From Paracoccus denitrificans (GTDB taxonomy: Bacteria; Pseudomonadota; Alphaproteobacteria; Rhodobacterales; Rhodobacteraceae): a DNA stretch of 64,000 nucleotides. The notes under the pieces were generated by a model. The model was given only the letters and a program-made list of their open reading frames with translations, did not search any database and was not told the origin of the DNA. A program made the translations under genes and the position numbers. The stretch lies in NCBI GenBank assembly GCA_003240735.1, contig QFNE01000001.1, positions 124,001 through 188,000 of the forward strand, given 5' to 3'. Below, piece by piece: positions 57,368 to 64,000 of this stretch. The number at the start of each line of letters is the position of its first letter. Within the stretch, counting starts at the first letter, position 1.

Positions 57368-58785
57368 CAGACATCTGCCGCGGCGGCGGTCTGCCCGACG
57401 ATGCCGGGCAGCGCGGCCATGATGGCCCGGATGCCTTGGCCAACGCCGCCCTTGGGCCGTCCCGGCGCCGCCGTCGGCTGCCAGCCGTAGATGTCGAAAT
57501 GCACATATGTTCCGGCCCCGTCGGCAAAGCGGCGCAGGAACAGCGCGGCGGTGATCGCGCCCGCGAACCCGCCGCCCGGTGCGTTGTCAAGATCCGCGAT
57601 CGCAGGCTCGATCATCGCCTCGTAAGGCTCCCAGAACGGCATGCGCCACAGCGGGTCCGCGACGTCGCGCCCGGCGTTGAACAGCGCCTCGGCGGTGCGG
57701 TCGTCATCGCAGAAGAACGGCGGCAGGTCAGGCCCCAGCGCGACCCGCGCGGCCCCGGTCAGCGTCGCCATCGAGATCATCAGCGCGGGCGATTCCTCGG
57801 CCCCGTAGGCCATCGCGTCGGCCAGAACCAGACGCCCTTCGGCGTCGGTGTTGTTCACCTCGACGGTCAGGCCCTTGCGGCTGGGCAGGATGTCGCTGGG
57901 GCGGAATGCGTCGCTGCCGATCGCGTTTTCGACCGCCGGGATCAGCACCCGCAGGCCACCCGTCCGGCCCAGACGCGCCAGCATTTCGGTCAGGCCAAGG
58001 ACGTTGGCGGCCCCGCCCATGTCCTTTTTCATCAGCAGCATCGACGATGGCGGCTTGATATCCAGCCCTCCGGTGTCAAAGCAGACACCCTTGCCGACAA
58101 GCGTGACCGCCGGCCCCTCGCCGGGGAAGCGGATGTCGATCAGGCGGGGCGCACGATGGGGCGCAGCTGCACGACCCACGGCATGGATCATCGGGAAGTT
58201 CTGCACCAGCAGGTCGTCGCCCAGAATGACCTGAACGCTGGCCCCGTGCCGTCCCGCAAGATCCCGCGCCGCCTGTTCCAGTTCGGCCGGCCCCATGTCG
58301 TTTGACGGCGTGTTGATCAGATCGCGCGCCAGATACTCACCCGCCGCCTGCGCCAGCACCGCCTCCGCGTCGACGCCGTCCGGACAGACCAGCCGCGCCT
58401 TGAGCGGCGGCATCGCCTTGTAACGGTCGAACCGATAGGCCGCGAACAGCCATCCAAGCGCAGCGTGGGCCACGTCATAGCCGTCCGGCACATTCGCCAG
58501 ATACCAGTCGCCGTCGGGCAGACCTTCGGCCGCGCGGGCGATGGTGAAACGGTCGCGCGCCGGACGATCGGCGGGCGTGGCCGGGCGGCCAATGCCGAAC
58601 AGCGCGCTGCGAATCCCGCCGTCACCGGGCAACAGACACAATTGGCCTGCCTTGCCGGTGAACCCGCTGGCCTGAACGAATGCGGCGTCCACTGCGTCTG
58701 GCAGGTCCGCCCCGCCGTCGCCCTGGGTGACCAGATACAACGGCCGGGCGGCATCGGATTCTTGGGCGAATACGGGATCTTGCAT
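57367..58785 (-). CDS. M17 leucyl aminopeptidase family protein
   Basis: This 472-residue protein has a poorly conserved N-terminal domain and the M17 catalytic half: GKGVCFDTGGLDIKPPSSM, KKDMGGAANVLGL, NTDAEGRLVLADAMAY and the C-terminal PYEAMIEPAIADLDN. These hold the two-metal ligands Lys, Asp, Asp, Glu. It removes N-terminal residues from peptides. ATG 58785 was chosen with GGAG 12 bases upstream. The gene is translationally coupled to the NlpC/P60 gene, suggesting joint breakdown of cell-wall peptides. Confidence 0.93.
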   Translation of the reverse strand: MQDPVFAQESDAARPLYLVTQGDGGADLPDAVDAAFVQASGFTGKAGQLCLLPGDGGIRSALFGIGRPATPADRPARDRFTIARAAEGLPDGDWYLANVPDGYDVAHAALGWLFAAYRFDRYKAMPPLKARLVCPDGVDAEAVLAQAAGEYLARDLINTPSNDMGPAELEQAARDLAGRHGASVQVILGDDLLVQNFPMIHAVGRAAAPHRAPRLIDIRFPGEGPAVTLVGKGVCFDTGGLDIKPPSSMLLMKKDMGGAANVLGLTEMLARLGRTGGLRVLIPAVENAIGSDAFRPSDILPSRKGLTVEVNNTDAEGRLVLADAMAYGAEESPALMISMATLTGAARVALGPDLPPFFCDDDRTAEALFNAGRDVADPLWRMPFWEPYEAMIEPAIADLDNAPGGGFAGAITAALFLRRFADGAGTYVHFDIYGWQPTAAPGRPKGGVGQGIRAIMAALPGIVGQTAAAADV

Positions 58786-58918
58786 CGGGCGGGCTCCTGC
58801 ATAGCGAAATCTGGGCCGCACTGTCTGCCGATGATGGCACGGGCACAACCACGCCACCTTCACTTTCGACGGAATTCCGGCTAACTGCCCGTGTTCTGAA
58901 CGCGAAAGGATAAAGCCC

Positions 58919-59941
58919 ATGGGCTACAGGGTCGTCGTCGCGGGTGCCACGGGCAACGTGGGCCGCGAAATGCTGAACATTCTGGCGGAGCGTGAGTTTC
59001 CGGCAGACGAGGTGACTGTGCTGGCGTCGCGGCGCAGCATCGGGACCGAAGTCAGCTATGGCGAAAAGACACTGAAGACCAAGGACATCGAGGGCTTTGA
59101 CTTCACCGGCTATGACATCGCGCTGTTCGCGATCGGGTCGGAAGCGACCAAGAAATACGCCCCCATCGCCGCCAGCCAAGGCTGCGTGGTGATCGATAAC
59201 AGCTCGCTTTACCGCTATGACCCCGCGATCCCGCTGATCGTCCCCGAGGTGAACCCCGAGGCGATCGAGGGCTATCGCAACAAGATGATCATTGCCAACC
59301 CCAACTGCTCGACCGCGCAGATGGTGGTGGCGCTGAAGCCCTTGCACGACCGCGCGCGGATCAAGCGTGTCGTCGTCTCGACCTATCAGTCGGTGTCGGG
59401 CGCGGGCAAAGAGGGCATGGATGAGCTGTGGGACCAGACCAAGGGCATGTTCGTGCCGGGTCAGGAAGTTGCGCCCAAGAAATTCCCCAAGCAGATCGCG
59501 TTCAACGTCATTCCGCAGATCGACGTGTTCATGGAAGACGGCCAGACCAAGGAAGAATGGAAGATGGTCGCCGAAACCAAGAAGATCATGGACCCCAGCA
59601 TCCGGGTCACCGCGACCTGCGTGCGCGTTCCGGTCTTTGTCGGACACTCCGAGGCGATCAACGTCGAGTTCGAGGATTTCCTGGACGAGGACGAGGCCCG
59701 CGACATCCTGCGCGAAGCGCCGGGTATCCTGCTGGTCGATAAGCGTGAACCGGGCGGTTACATCACTCCGGTCGAATGCGTCGGCGACTTTGCGACGTTC
59801 ATCAGCCGCCTGCGTCAGGATTCGACCGTTGAGAACGGCCTTAACTTCTGGTGCGTCAGCGACAACCTGCGCAAGGGCGCAGCGCTGAATGCGGTTCAGA
59901 TCGCAGAGCTGCTGGGCAACCGGATGCTGAAAAAGGGCTGA
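58919..59941 (+). CDS. asd: Aspartate-semialdehyde dehydrogenase
   Basis: This 340-residue protein has the NADP motif VVVAGATGNVGREML at the N-terminus, active-site Cys 130 in IANPNCSTAQMV, GAGKEGMDELW and the substrate-binding VFVGHSEAINVEFE. Length and motifs match Asd, which reduces aspartyl phosphate on the way to lysine, threonine, methionine and diaminopimelate. The ATG follows AAAGGATAAAGCCC. It diverges from the M17 gene and is followed by two hairpins, of which the second looks like a terminator. Confidence 0.97.
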   Translation: MGYRVVVAGATGNVGREMLNILAEREFPADEVTVLASRRSIGTEVSYGEKTLKTKDIEGFDFTGYDIALFAIGSEATKKYAPIAASQGCVVIDNSSLYRYDPAIPLIVPEVNPEAIEGYRNKMIIANPNCSTAQMVVALKPLHDRARIKRVVVSTYQSVSGAGKEGMDELWDQTKGMFVPGQEVAPKKFPKQIAFNVIPQIDVFMEDGQTKEEWKMVAETKKIMDPSIRVTATCVRVPVFVGHSEAINVEFEDFLDEDEARDILREAPGILLVDKREPGGYITPVECVGDFATFISRLRQDSTVENGLNFWCVSDNLRKGAALNAVQIAELLGNRMLKKG

Positions 59942-59961
59942 TCCTCGGCCCGGGCAAGCCA

Positions 59962-59986
59962 GTCCCGGGCCAGACAAGCCCGGGAC
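59962..59986 (+). repeat. Perfect hairpin after asd
   Basis: A 9-bp perfect stem (59962-59970 with 59978-59986) with a 7-base loop lies in a CCCGGGC-rich tract just after the asd stop. It shares the CCCGGGC core with 59949-59955. Confidence 0.5.
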
Positions 59987-59999
59987 AGACAAAAGCGTG

Positions 60000-60025
60000 A
60001 AGCCACCTATCGGGGTGGCTTCTTG
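60000..60025 (+). terminator. Terminator after asd
   Basis: An 8-bp stem (60000-60007 with 60014-60021) has a 6-base loop followed by a short T-rich stretch (TCTTGCATTT). It follows the preceding hairpin and closes the asd unit. Confidence 0.65.
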
Positions 60026-60082
60026 CATTTGAAACCGCGCCAGAGCACGCTTTGCCCGGGATGGGTCAAAGGGGGATGCCCG

Positions 60083-61708
60083 ATGCTGCGATACGCCTTG
60101 CTTGCCACGACCGCGATGATGCCGGTGACATTGCTGCCAGCCCATGCCGATCAGCTGACGATCATGGCGCCCGTGACGCAGGCAACGCTTTATCCCCAAG
60201 GCGCGACGGTCACACGCCGGATCACCGTGGATGAGGCGCCCGGTGTCCACGACATCATCGTGCCGGGCTTGCCCTTGGATACCGACCCCGCGTCCCTGCG
60301 CGTGACGGCGGACGGGGCCACGGTCGGTGCCGTGTCGGTCCAGACCGACCGCGCGCTGCCCGCGCCCACAACTGATGCGCCAGAAATCACCGCGGCTGAG
60401 GCCGAGGTGCGCCGGCTGGAAGCCGTCCTGCGCGACCGCGATGCCGCGACCGCCCAGATCCGCGCCCGCGCGAAGGCGGCGGACGACACCGTGGCCTTCC
60501 TGCGCGATCTGGCAAAAGGCGACGTGGCGCCGGGCGATGTCGCAGCCCTCGCCGATACCGTAACAGCCCGCATCCTTGCCGCGCGCGAAGATGCAGTCCG
60601 CGCCGAGGCCGAAGCTGCCGCCGCAGACGTGGGCCGTGCCGACGATCAGCGCGCGCTGGATGCCGCGCGCGCACGGCTTGATGCGTTGCGCACGCCAGCC
60701 GCCGACAGCGCCGCGCTGGTCCTGGCGGTGGAAACCGCAAGGCCGGGTGCGGTCATCGACGTCACAACCGACACCGACGCGGCGTCATGGTCACCGGTCT
60801 ACGACCTGCGTCTGGACCGCGCGACCCGCAAGCTGACGCTGGACCGGGGCCTGATGGTCAGCCAGCAGACCGGCGAGGATTGGGGCGCGGCCGAACTGGT
60901 CATGTCCACCGCGCGGCCATCGGGTCAGTCCGGGGCGAGTGACGTGTCCCCGTGGTATCCGCGGATCGAGAACCCGTCCGCGGGGTCAGGCGGAGTGGTG
61001 ATGGAACGGGCCTACGCCCCCACCGCCAAGGCAGTCGCGCCCGAACCGATGGCGGATGCGGTGGTCGAGGCCGCGCAGATGGAAACCATGGGTGCGACGG
61101 TCGTCTATCGGTATCCGGCCAAGGTGGCCGTCCGCTCCGGCGCCGATGCGCTGCGGCTGAAGCTGGATACCCACGACCTTGACGCCGCAATCGTGGCCGA
61201 GGCTGTGCCCCTGTCCGACCAAACGGCGTTCCTGACGGCGAAAATCGTCAATTCCTTGCCCGATGTGATCCTGCCGGGGCCGGCCACGCTGTTTTCCGAC
61301 GGCGCGCTGGTCGGTCAGCGGCAGCTTGATCTGCTGGCCCCGGGCGACGATGTGCGGCTGGGCTTCGGTCCGATCGACGGCATCCGGATCGAGCGCCGCC
61401 TGCCCGAGGAAACCGAAGGTCAGCAGGGCTTTTTCGTGGCGTCCAACGGCAAGACCGAAACCGCCGTCCTGCGGATCGAGAACCTGACCGCCGACAGCTG
61501 GCCCCTGCGCGTTCTGGACCGTGTGCCCGTGTCCACCCAGGACGACCTGAAGGTGGAATGGACGGCTCAACCAGAACCGACCGAGACCGACCCCGACGGC
61601 GAACGCGGTGTGCTGGTCTGGACGTCGGAGATTTCGCCGAAGCAGGTGCAGGAAATCAGCCTGTCGACCCGGCTGACTTGGCCGCGCGATCAGGTGCTGG
61701 TGCCTTAA
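60083..61708 (+). CDS. DUF4139 (mucoidy-inhibitor-like) secreted protein
   Basis: The protein has 541 residues. A signal peptide MLRYALLATTAMMPVTLLPAHA comes first. An N-terminal strand domain (ATLYPQGATVTRRITVDEAPG) and an Ala/Arg-rich coiled coil (about 95-215) follow. The DUF4139 domain ends the chain (ASWSPVYDLRLDRATRKLTLDR, GEDWGAAELVMSTARP, VLRIENLTADSWPLRVLDRVPVS). Relatives are named mucoidy inhibitors in fungi, but a function in bacteria is not known. GGGGGATG precedes the ATG. It ends 10 bases before the stop of the convergent carbonic anhydrase gene. Confidence 0.82.
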   Translation: MLRYALLATTAMMPVTLLPAHADQLTIMAPVTQATLYPQGATVTRRITVDEAPGVHDIIVPGLPLDTDPASLRVTADGATVGAVSVQTDRALPAPTTDAPEITAAEAEVRRLEAVLRDRDAATAQIRARAKAADDTVAFLRDLAKGDVAPGDVAALADTVTARILAAREDAVRAEAEAAAADVGRADDQRALDAARARLDALRTPAADSAALVLAVETARPGAVIDVTTDTDAASWSPVYDLRLDRATRKLTLDRGLMVSQQTGEDWGAAELVMSTARPSGQSGASDVSPWYPRIENPSAGSGGVVMERAYAPTAKAVAPEPMADAVVEAAQMETMGATVVYRYPAKVAVRSGADALRLKLDTHDLDAAIVAEAVPLSDQTAFLTAKIVNSLPDVILPGPATLFSDGALVGQRQLDLLAPGDDVRLGFGPIDGIRIERRLPEETEGQQGFFVASNGKTETAVLRIENLTADSWPLRVLDRVPVSTQDDLKVEWTAQPEPTETDPDGERGVLVWTSEISPKQVQEISLSTRLTWPRDQVLVP

Positions 61709-61718
61709 ATCGCTTGCG

Positions 61719-62360
61719 TCAGATCGACGTGATGCCCTGGGTGTCGATCTGCCAAAGATGGCCGTCGGCGATATCTTGAACCAGCCCGTGCAGGGACAGA
61801 TCACCTGACTGGACCTTTTCGGCAACGAAGGGAAACGTCATCAGGTTCTCCAGCGTGGTGCGCACCGCCTCGAACTCCAACGCGCGGATCTGCTCGTTCT
61901 CCGGCAGCTCGCGGATGCGGTCGTAACCGGGGCGCAGGATGTCCATCCACCGCCCGACAAAGCTCGACTTCTCCTCCAGCTCGGGGGCGTGACCGGAACA
62001 CATGGCGTGGCATCCCGCGACGCCGCCGCAATTCGTGTGCCCGACGACGATCAGATGGGCCACGCGCAAGGTCTGGACCGCGTATTCCACCGCCGCGGAC
62101 GTGCCATGCTGTTCGCCGTCCGGCGCATAAGGCGGCACGAGGTTCGCGATATTGCGGTGGATGAAAAATTCACCCGTGTCGGCCCCGAAGATCGAGGTGA
62201 CGTGCACGCGGCTGTCGCAGCACGAAATCACCATCGCACGCGGACGCTGGCCGTCTTCGGCCAGACGTCGATACCAGCTGTGATTTTCTGCGAATGTCGT
62301 GGCCTTCCAGCCGTGAAATCGCTGGACAAGATAGCTTGGCAAAGGGCGGACGTAATTCAT
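61719..62360 (-). CDS. Beta-class carbonic anhydrase
   Basis: This 213-residue protein has CCDSRVHV (Cys 47, Asp 49, Arg 51), FIHRNIANLVPPY and GHTNCGGVAGC (His 108, Cys 111), which supply the zinc ligands and Asp-Arg dyad of beta-carbonic anhydrases. It hydrates CO2 to bicarbonate in the cytoplasm. The length and spacing are standard. The neighbours show no link. Confidence 0.95.
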   Translation of the reverse strand: MNYVRPLPSYLVQRFHGWKATTFAENHSWYRRLAEDGQRPRAMVISCCDSRVHVTSIFGADTGEFFIHRNIANLVPPYAPDGEQHGTSAAVEYAVQTLRVAHLIVVGHTNCGGVAGCHAMCSGHAPELEEKSSFVGRWMDILRPGYDRIRELPENEQIRALEFEAVRTTLENLMTFPFVAEKVQSGDLSLHGLVQDIADGHLWQIDTQGITSI

Positions 62361-62499
62361 TCTGACCTCATGTTCAGGGACGGTTTACGCGCTGGATCGC
62401 TAAAGTTCGAGACTTTTCCCACAGCGCGCCTAACCTTTTCTTGACCTTGCCACGCCATGACTGACCGCCACACGAGGCAAGCTGGGGCAGCACGCAGAC

Positions 62500-62880
62500 A
62501 TGGCGATTTTGACGGGGCATCCACGCGACGAAGCCGTCGCCATGGATGCGGGGCGGATCCGCAACATCATTCAGGAACTGGGCGAAACCGCAGCCGAAAA
62601 CGTGCTGTGTCTGGCGTTGGAGCAGTTGGCATCAACCGTGCGCGCACTGGAACACGCGCCCGACCGGTCAACGCTGGTTCTGCTGGCGGACCAGATTGCA
62701 CGGCTGGCGTGGCAGATCGGGCTGGTGTCGGTGGCAGGCGTGGCAGTCGACGTGGGATATTGCTGCGACCGGTCCGATGACGTGGCCGTCCGCGCCACGA
62801 CCGCGCGGCTGATCCGCATCGCACATCAGTCGATGACAACCATCTGGGACCAGACCGATGGCGCCGGGGGTGTCGGGTAA
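62500..62880 (+). CDS. Hypothetical helical protein
   Basis: This 126-residue protein (113 if started at 62542, MDAGRIRNIIQELG) is predicted to be mainly helical, with heptad-like LALEQLASTVRALE, LLADQIARLAWQIG and TARLIRIAHQSM segments. No membrane segment, signal or motif is recognised; the helical-bundle look is shared with HPt-like proteins but no phospho-His signature is evident. No strong ribosome-binding site was found. Codon use is in line with neighbours, so it is probably a gene. Confidence 0.5.
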   Translation: MAILTGHPRDEAVAMDAGRIRNIIQELGETAAENVLCLALEQLASTVRALEHAPDRSTLVLLADQIARLAWQIGLVSVAGVAVDVGYCCDRSDDVAVRATTARLIRIAHQSMTTIWDQTDGAGGVG

Positions 62881-62883
62881 GGG

Positions 62884-63540
62884 TCAGCCTTCGGTGTCGC
62901 TCGAGGGGTCGCTCGTTGGGGACATCGCGTGCAGATGCAGGTGCGGGTTTTCTCGCGTCAGTGCGGCGACCCAGTCGGCCTCGGACGGAAAATCATGGGG
63001 CACATCCTCGGCGCGGCGGCGCCCTGACAGGGACTGCGACGCAAAGAAGTCAAAACCATACAGATCGAGCGCAGCGGGCCCGCCCTTCAAGATCAGGTCG
63101 ATCATCATCGCCCCTGTGGTCGGGGGGGCGCCCAGCCGAACCTTCAGCGTCTCATAGTCGTCCAGCGGATGCAGGTAAAAGCCGGGCGTGTGCGCGGTCG
63201 CGCGGTCCAGACGCTTGCGTTTGGGCGACATCCACAGGATGCGGCCCGCACTGATGCGCGCGCGGTCGGCGTCTGGCAGCCTTGTCGCCAAGGCCAACAT
63301 GTCGGTGCACGTGCCGTGGCTTTCGGGCGACGGCATGGGCGCGCGGTTGATGCGCACGACCAGATCGGCCGCGTCGATCATCGACCCTTCCGCACCGCCC
63401 TCCAGTGCCCGCGCATTTCCGACCAACGCGATGCGCTTGCCAGCGAAAGTGTCCAGCAGCTCTGCCTGCGGCACTGACAGGGATTGCAGCATCGGTTCAT
63501 CATGCAGCATCCGCGCGATCTTGAACCGAAGGGGGGTCAT
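62884..63540 (-). CDS. GT29/sialyltransferase-like protein
   Basis: This 218-residue protein shows GKRIALVGNARALEGG, then MIDAADLVVRINRAP and later PTTGAMMIDLILKGGPAALDLYGFDFF. The order, with a G-N turn, a DLVVRINR stretch and a TTG-to-LYGFDFF motif, is that of family GT29 (eukaryotic-type sialyltransferases) and its bacterial relatives. The length is short but complete for the bacterial form. It overlaps the upstream glycosyltransferase gene by three bases (ATGA). Donor and acceptor are unknown; sialic-acid synthesis genes are not in the window. Confidence 0.6.
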   Translation of the reverse strand: MTPLRFKIARMLHDEPMLQSLSVPQAELLDTFAGKRIALVGNARALEGGAEGSMIDAADLVVRINRAPMPSPESHGTCTDMLALATRLPDADRARISAGRILWMSPKRKRLDRATAHTPGFYLHPLDDYETLKVRLGAPPTTGAMMIDLILKGGPAALDLYGFDFFASQSLSGRRRAEDVPHDFPSEADWVAALTRENPHLHLHAMSPTSDPSSDTEG

Positions 63541-64000
63541 CCGTCCTGGCCCAGCAGCCTGCGATAGACCGCGACGATTGCCGCCGCCTCGGCGTCGATC
63601 GAATGGCGTGCCTCGACATGCACGCGGGCCGCACGGCCGGCCGCGGCGCGTTCTGCTGGGTGGGACAGCCAGTAATCCAGGGCGGCGGTCACACCGGCCT
63701 GATCGTCGCGGTCCACCAGCGTGCCGGTTACGCCGTCCCGGATCAGGGTTTCATACGCGCCCGCGCGGCTGGCGATGACCGGAACGCCGCAGGCCATTGC
63801 CTCCAACGGGGTCAGGCCGAATCCTTCCCACCGGGCAGGTGCTGCGAACAGGTCCAGCGCCTGATAATGGCGCACGACCTGATCCCACGGCAGTTCGCCC
63901 AGAAAGCGCACGCGGTTTTCCAGCCCCGCCTTGGTCAGATCGGCGATCAGATGATCGGCAAAGGTGCGGTTGTCGGCGGTGATCCGCCCGGTGAAGATCA
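63537..64000 (-). CDS. Glycosyltransferase family 4, partial (N-terminus beyond right edge)
   Basis: The frame is open to the right edge and encodes the C-terminal 153 residues of a GT-B enzyme: FTGRITADNRTFADHLI at the edge, VRFLGELPWDQVVRHYQALD, and the hallmark APARWEGFGLTPLEAMACGVPVIAS with the catalytic EGFGLTPLE. It ends RRLLGQDG. This is a typical GT4 retaining glycosyltransferase of polysaccharide loci. It precedes and overlaps the GT29-like gene, so the two belong to one envelope-sugar operon that continues beyond the window. Confidence 0.9.
   Translation of the reverse strand, partial: IFTGRITADNRTFADHLIADLTKAGLENRVRFLGELPWDQVVRHYQALDLFAAPARWEGFGLTPLEAMACGVPVIASRAGAYETLIRDGVTGTLVDRDDQAGVTAALDYWLSHPAERAAAGRAARVHVEARHSIDAEAAAIVAVYRRLLGQDG

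Overview
The window is a gene-dense, high-GC chromosomal stretch from an alphaproteobacterium, most likely a member of the Rhodobacterales (Rhodobacter/Paracoccus/Roseobacter type). The argument rests on gene content and order. There is a complete redox-regulator locus in the Rhodobacter arrangement (regB divergent from senC-regA-hvrA-like), a secB/fxsA/Tim44-like block, a DUF3576-leuS-lptE-holA block, an AztD zinc chaperone, and a MutL that carries its own endonuclease motif. No tRNA, rRNA, CRISPR array, prophage or intact insertion sequence was seen.

Layout. 0-1.5 kb: two minus-strand glycosyltransferases, the first cut by the left edge. 1.5-5.5 kb: pnp and rpsO, separated by an oppositely oriented FUSC-type membrane protein gene. 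5.6-9.8 kb: an RTX-repeat protein, Smr and Tim44-like proteins, FxsA, SecB and an HD hydrolase. 9.8-12.9 kb: the RegB/RegA global redox two-component system with SenC and an H-NS/HvrA-like protein. 13.3-17.7 kb: metal homeostasis, with a NicO-type permease, a DUF1007 protein, AztD and a CobW-family GTPase; the last two diverge from a region holding two Zur-like palindromes. 17.7-27.2 kb: siderophore-iron uptake, with a PchR-like AraC regulator, two TonB-dependent receptors, a periplasmic binding protein, a siderophore-interacting flavoreductase and a YncE-like beta-propeller. 27.4-34.4 kb: a redox/aldehyde accessory region, with a DJ-1/PfpI protein, a MerR regulator, an old-yellow-enzyme, an acetoacetate-decarboxylase-like protein, an aldehyde dehydrogenase, a quinone oxidoreductase and an alpha/beta hydrolase. 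34.6-64 kb: mostly housekeeping and envelope genes. These are a PAS protein, PLPBP, a porin, leuS, lptE, holA, a TIGR03862-type flavoprotein, MFS and RND transporters, a pair of M16 peptidases, mutL, a soluble sugar dehydrogenase, NlpC/P60, M17 aminopeptidase, asd, a DUF4139 protein, beta-carbonic anhydrase, and a right-edge pair of envelope-sugar enzymes, one of them GT29/sialyltransferase-like.

The strongest unusual signal is that four genes between 17.7 and 33.3 kb each carry exactly one inactivating lesion. The PchR-like regulator has one extra G in a run of eight. The second TonB receptor and the aldehyde dehydrogenase each lack one base. The quinone oxidoreductase has an in-frame amber codon. 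Outside this stretch all genes read through cleanly. Either the accessory metal/redox region is starting to decay or vary in phase, or the assembly has homopolymer errors there; the amber codon is hard to explain as an indel error. Other points worth following are AztD and its GTPase under Zur-like sites with no AztABC transporter beside them, the MerR-controlled OYE/ADC-like/ALDH operon, and the GT29-like enzyme. I did not find a system I can call new with confidence.
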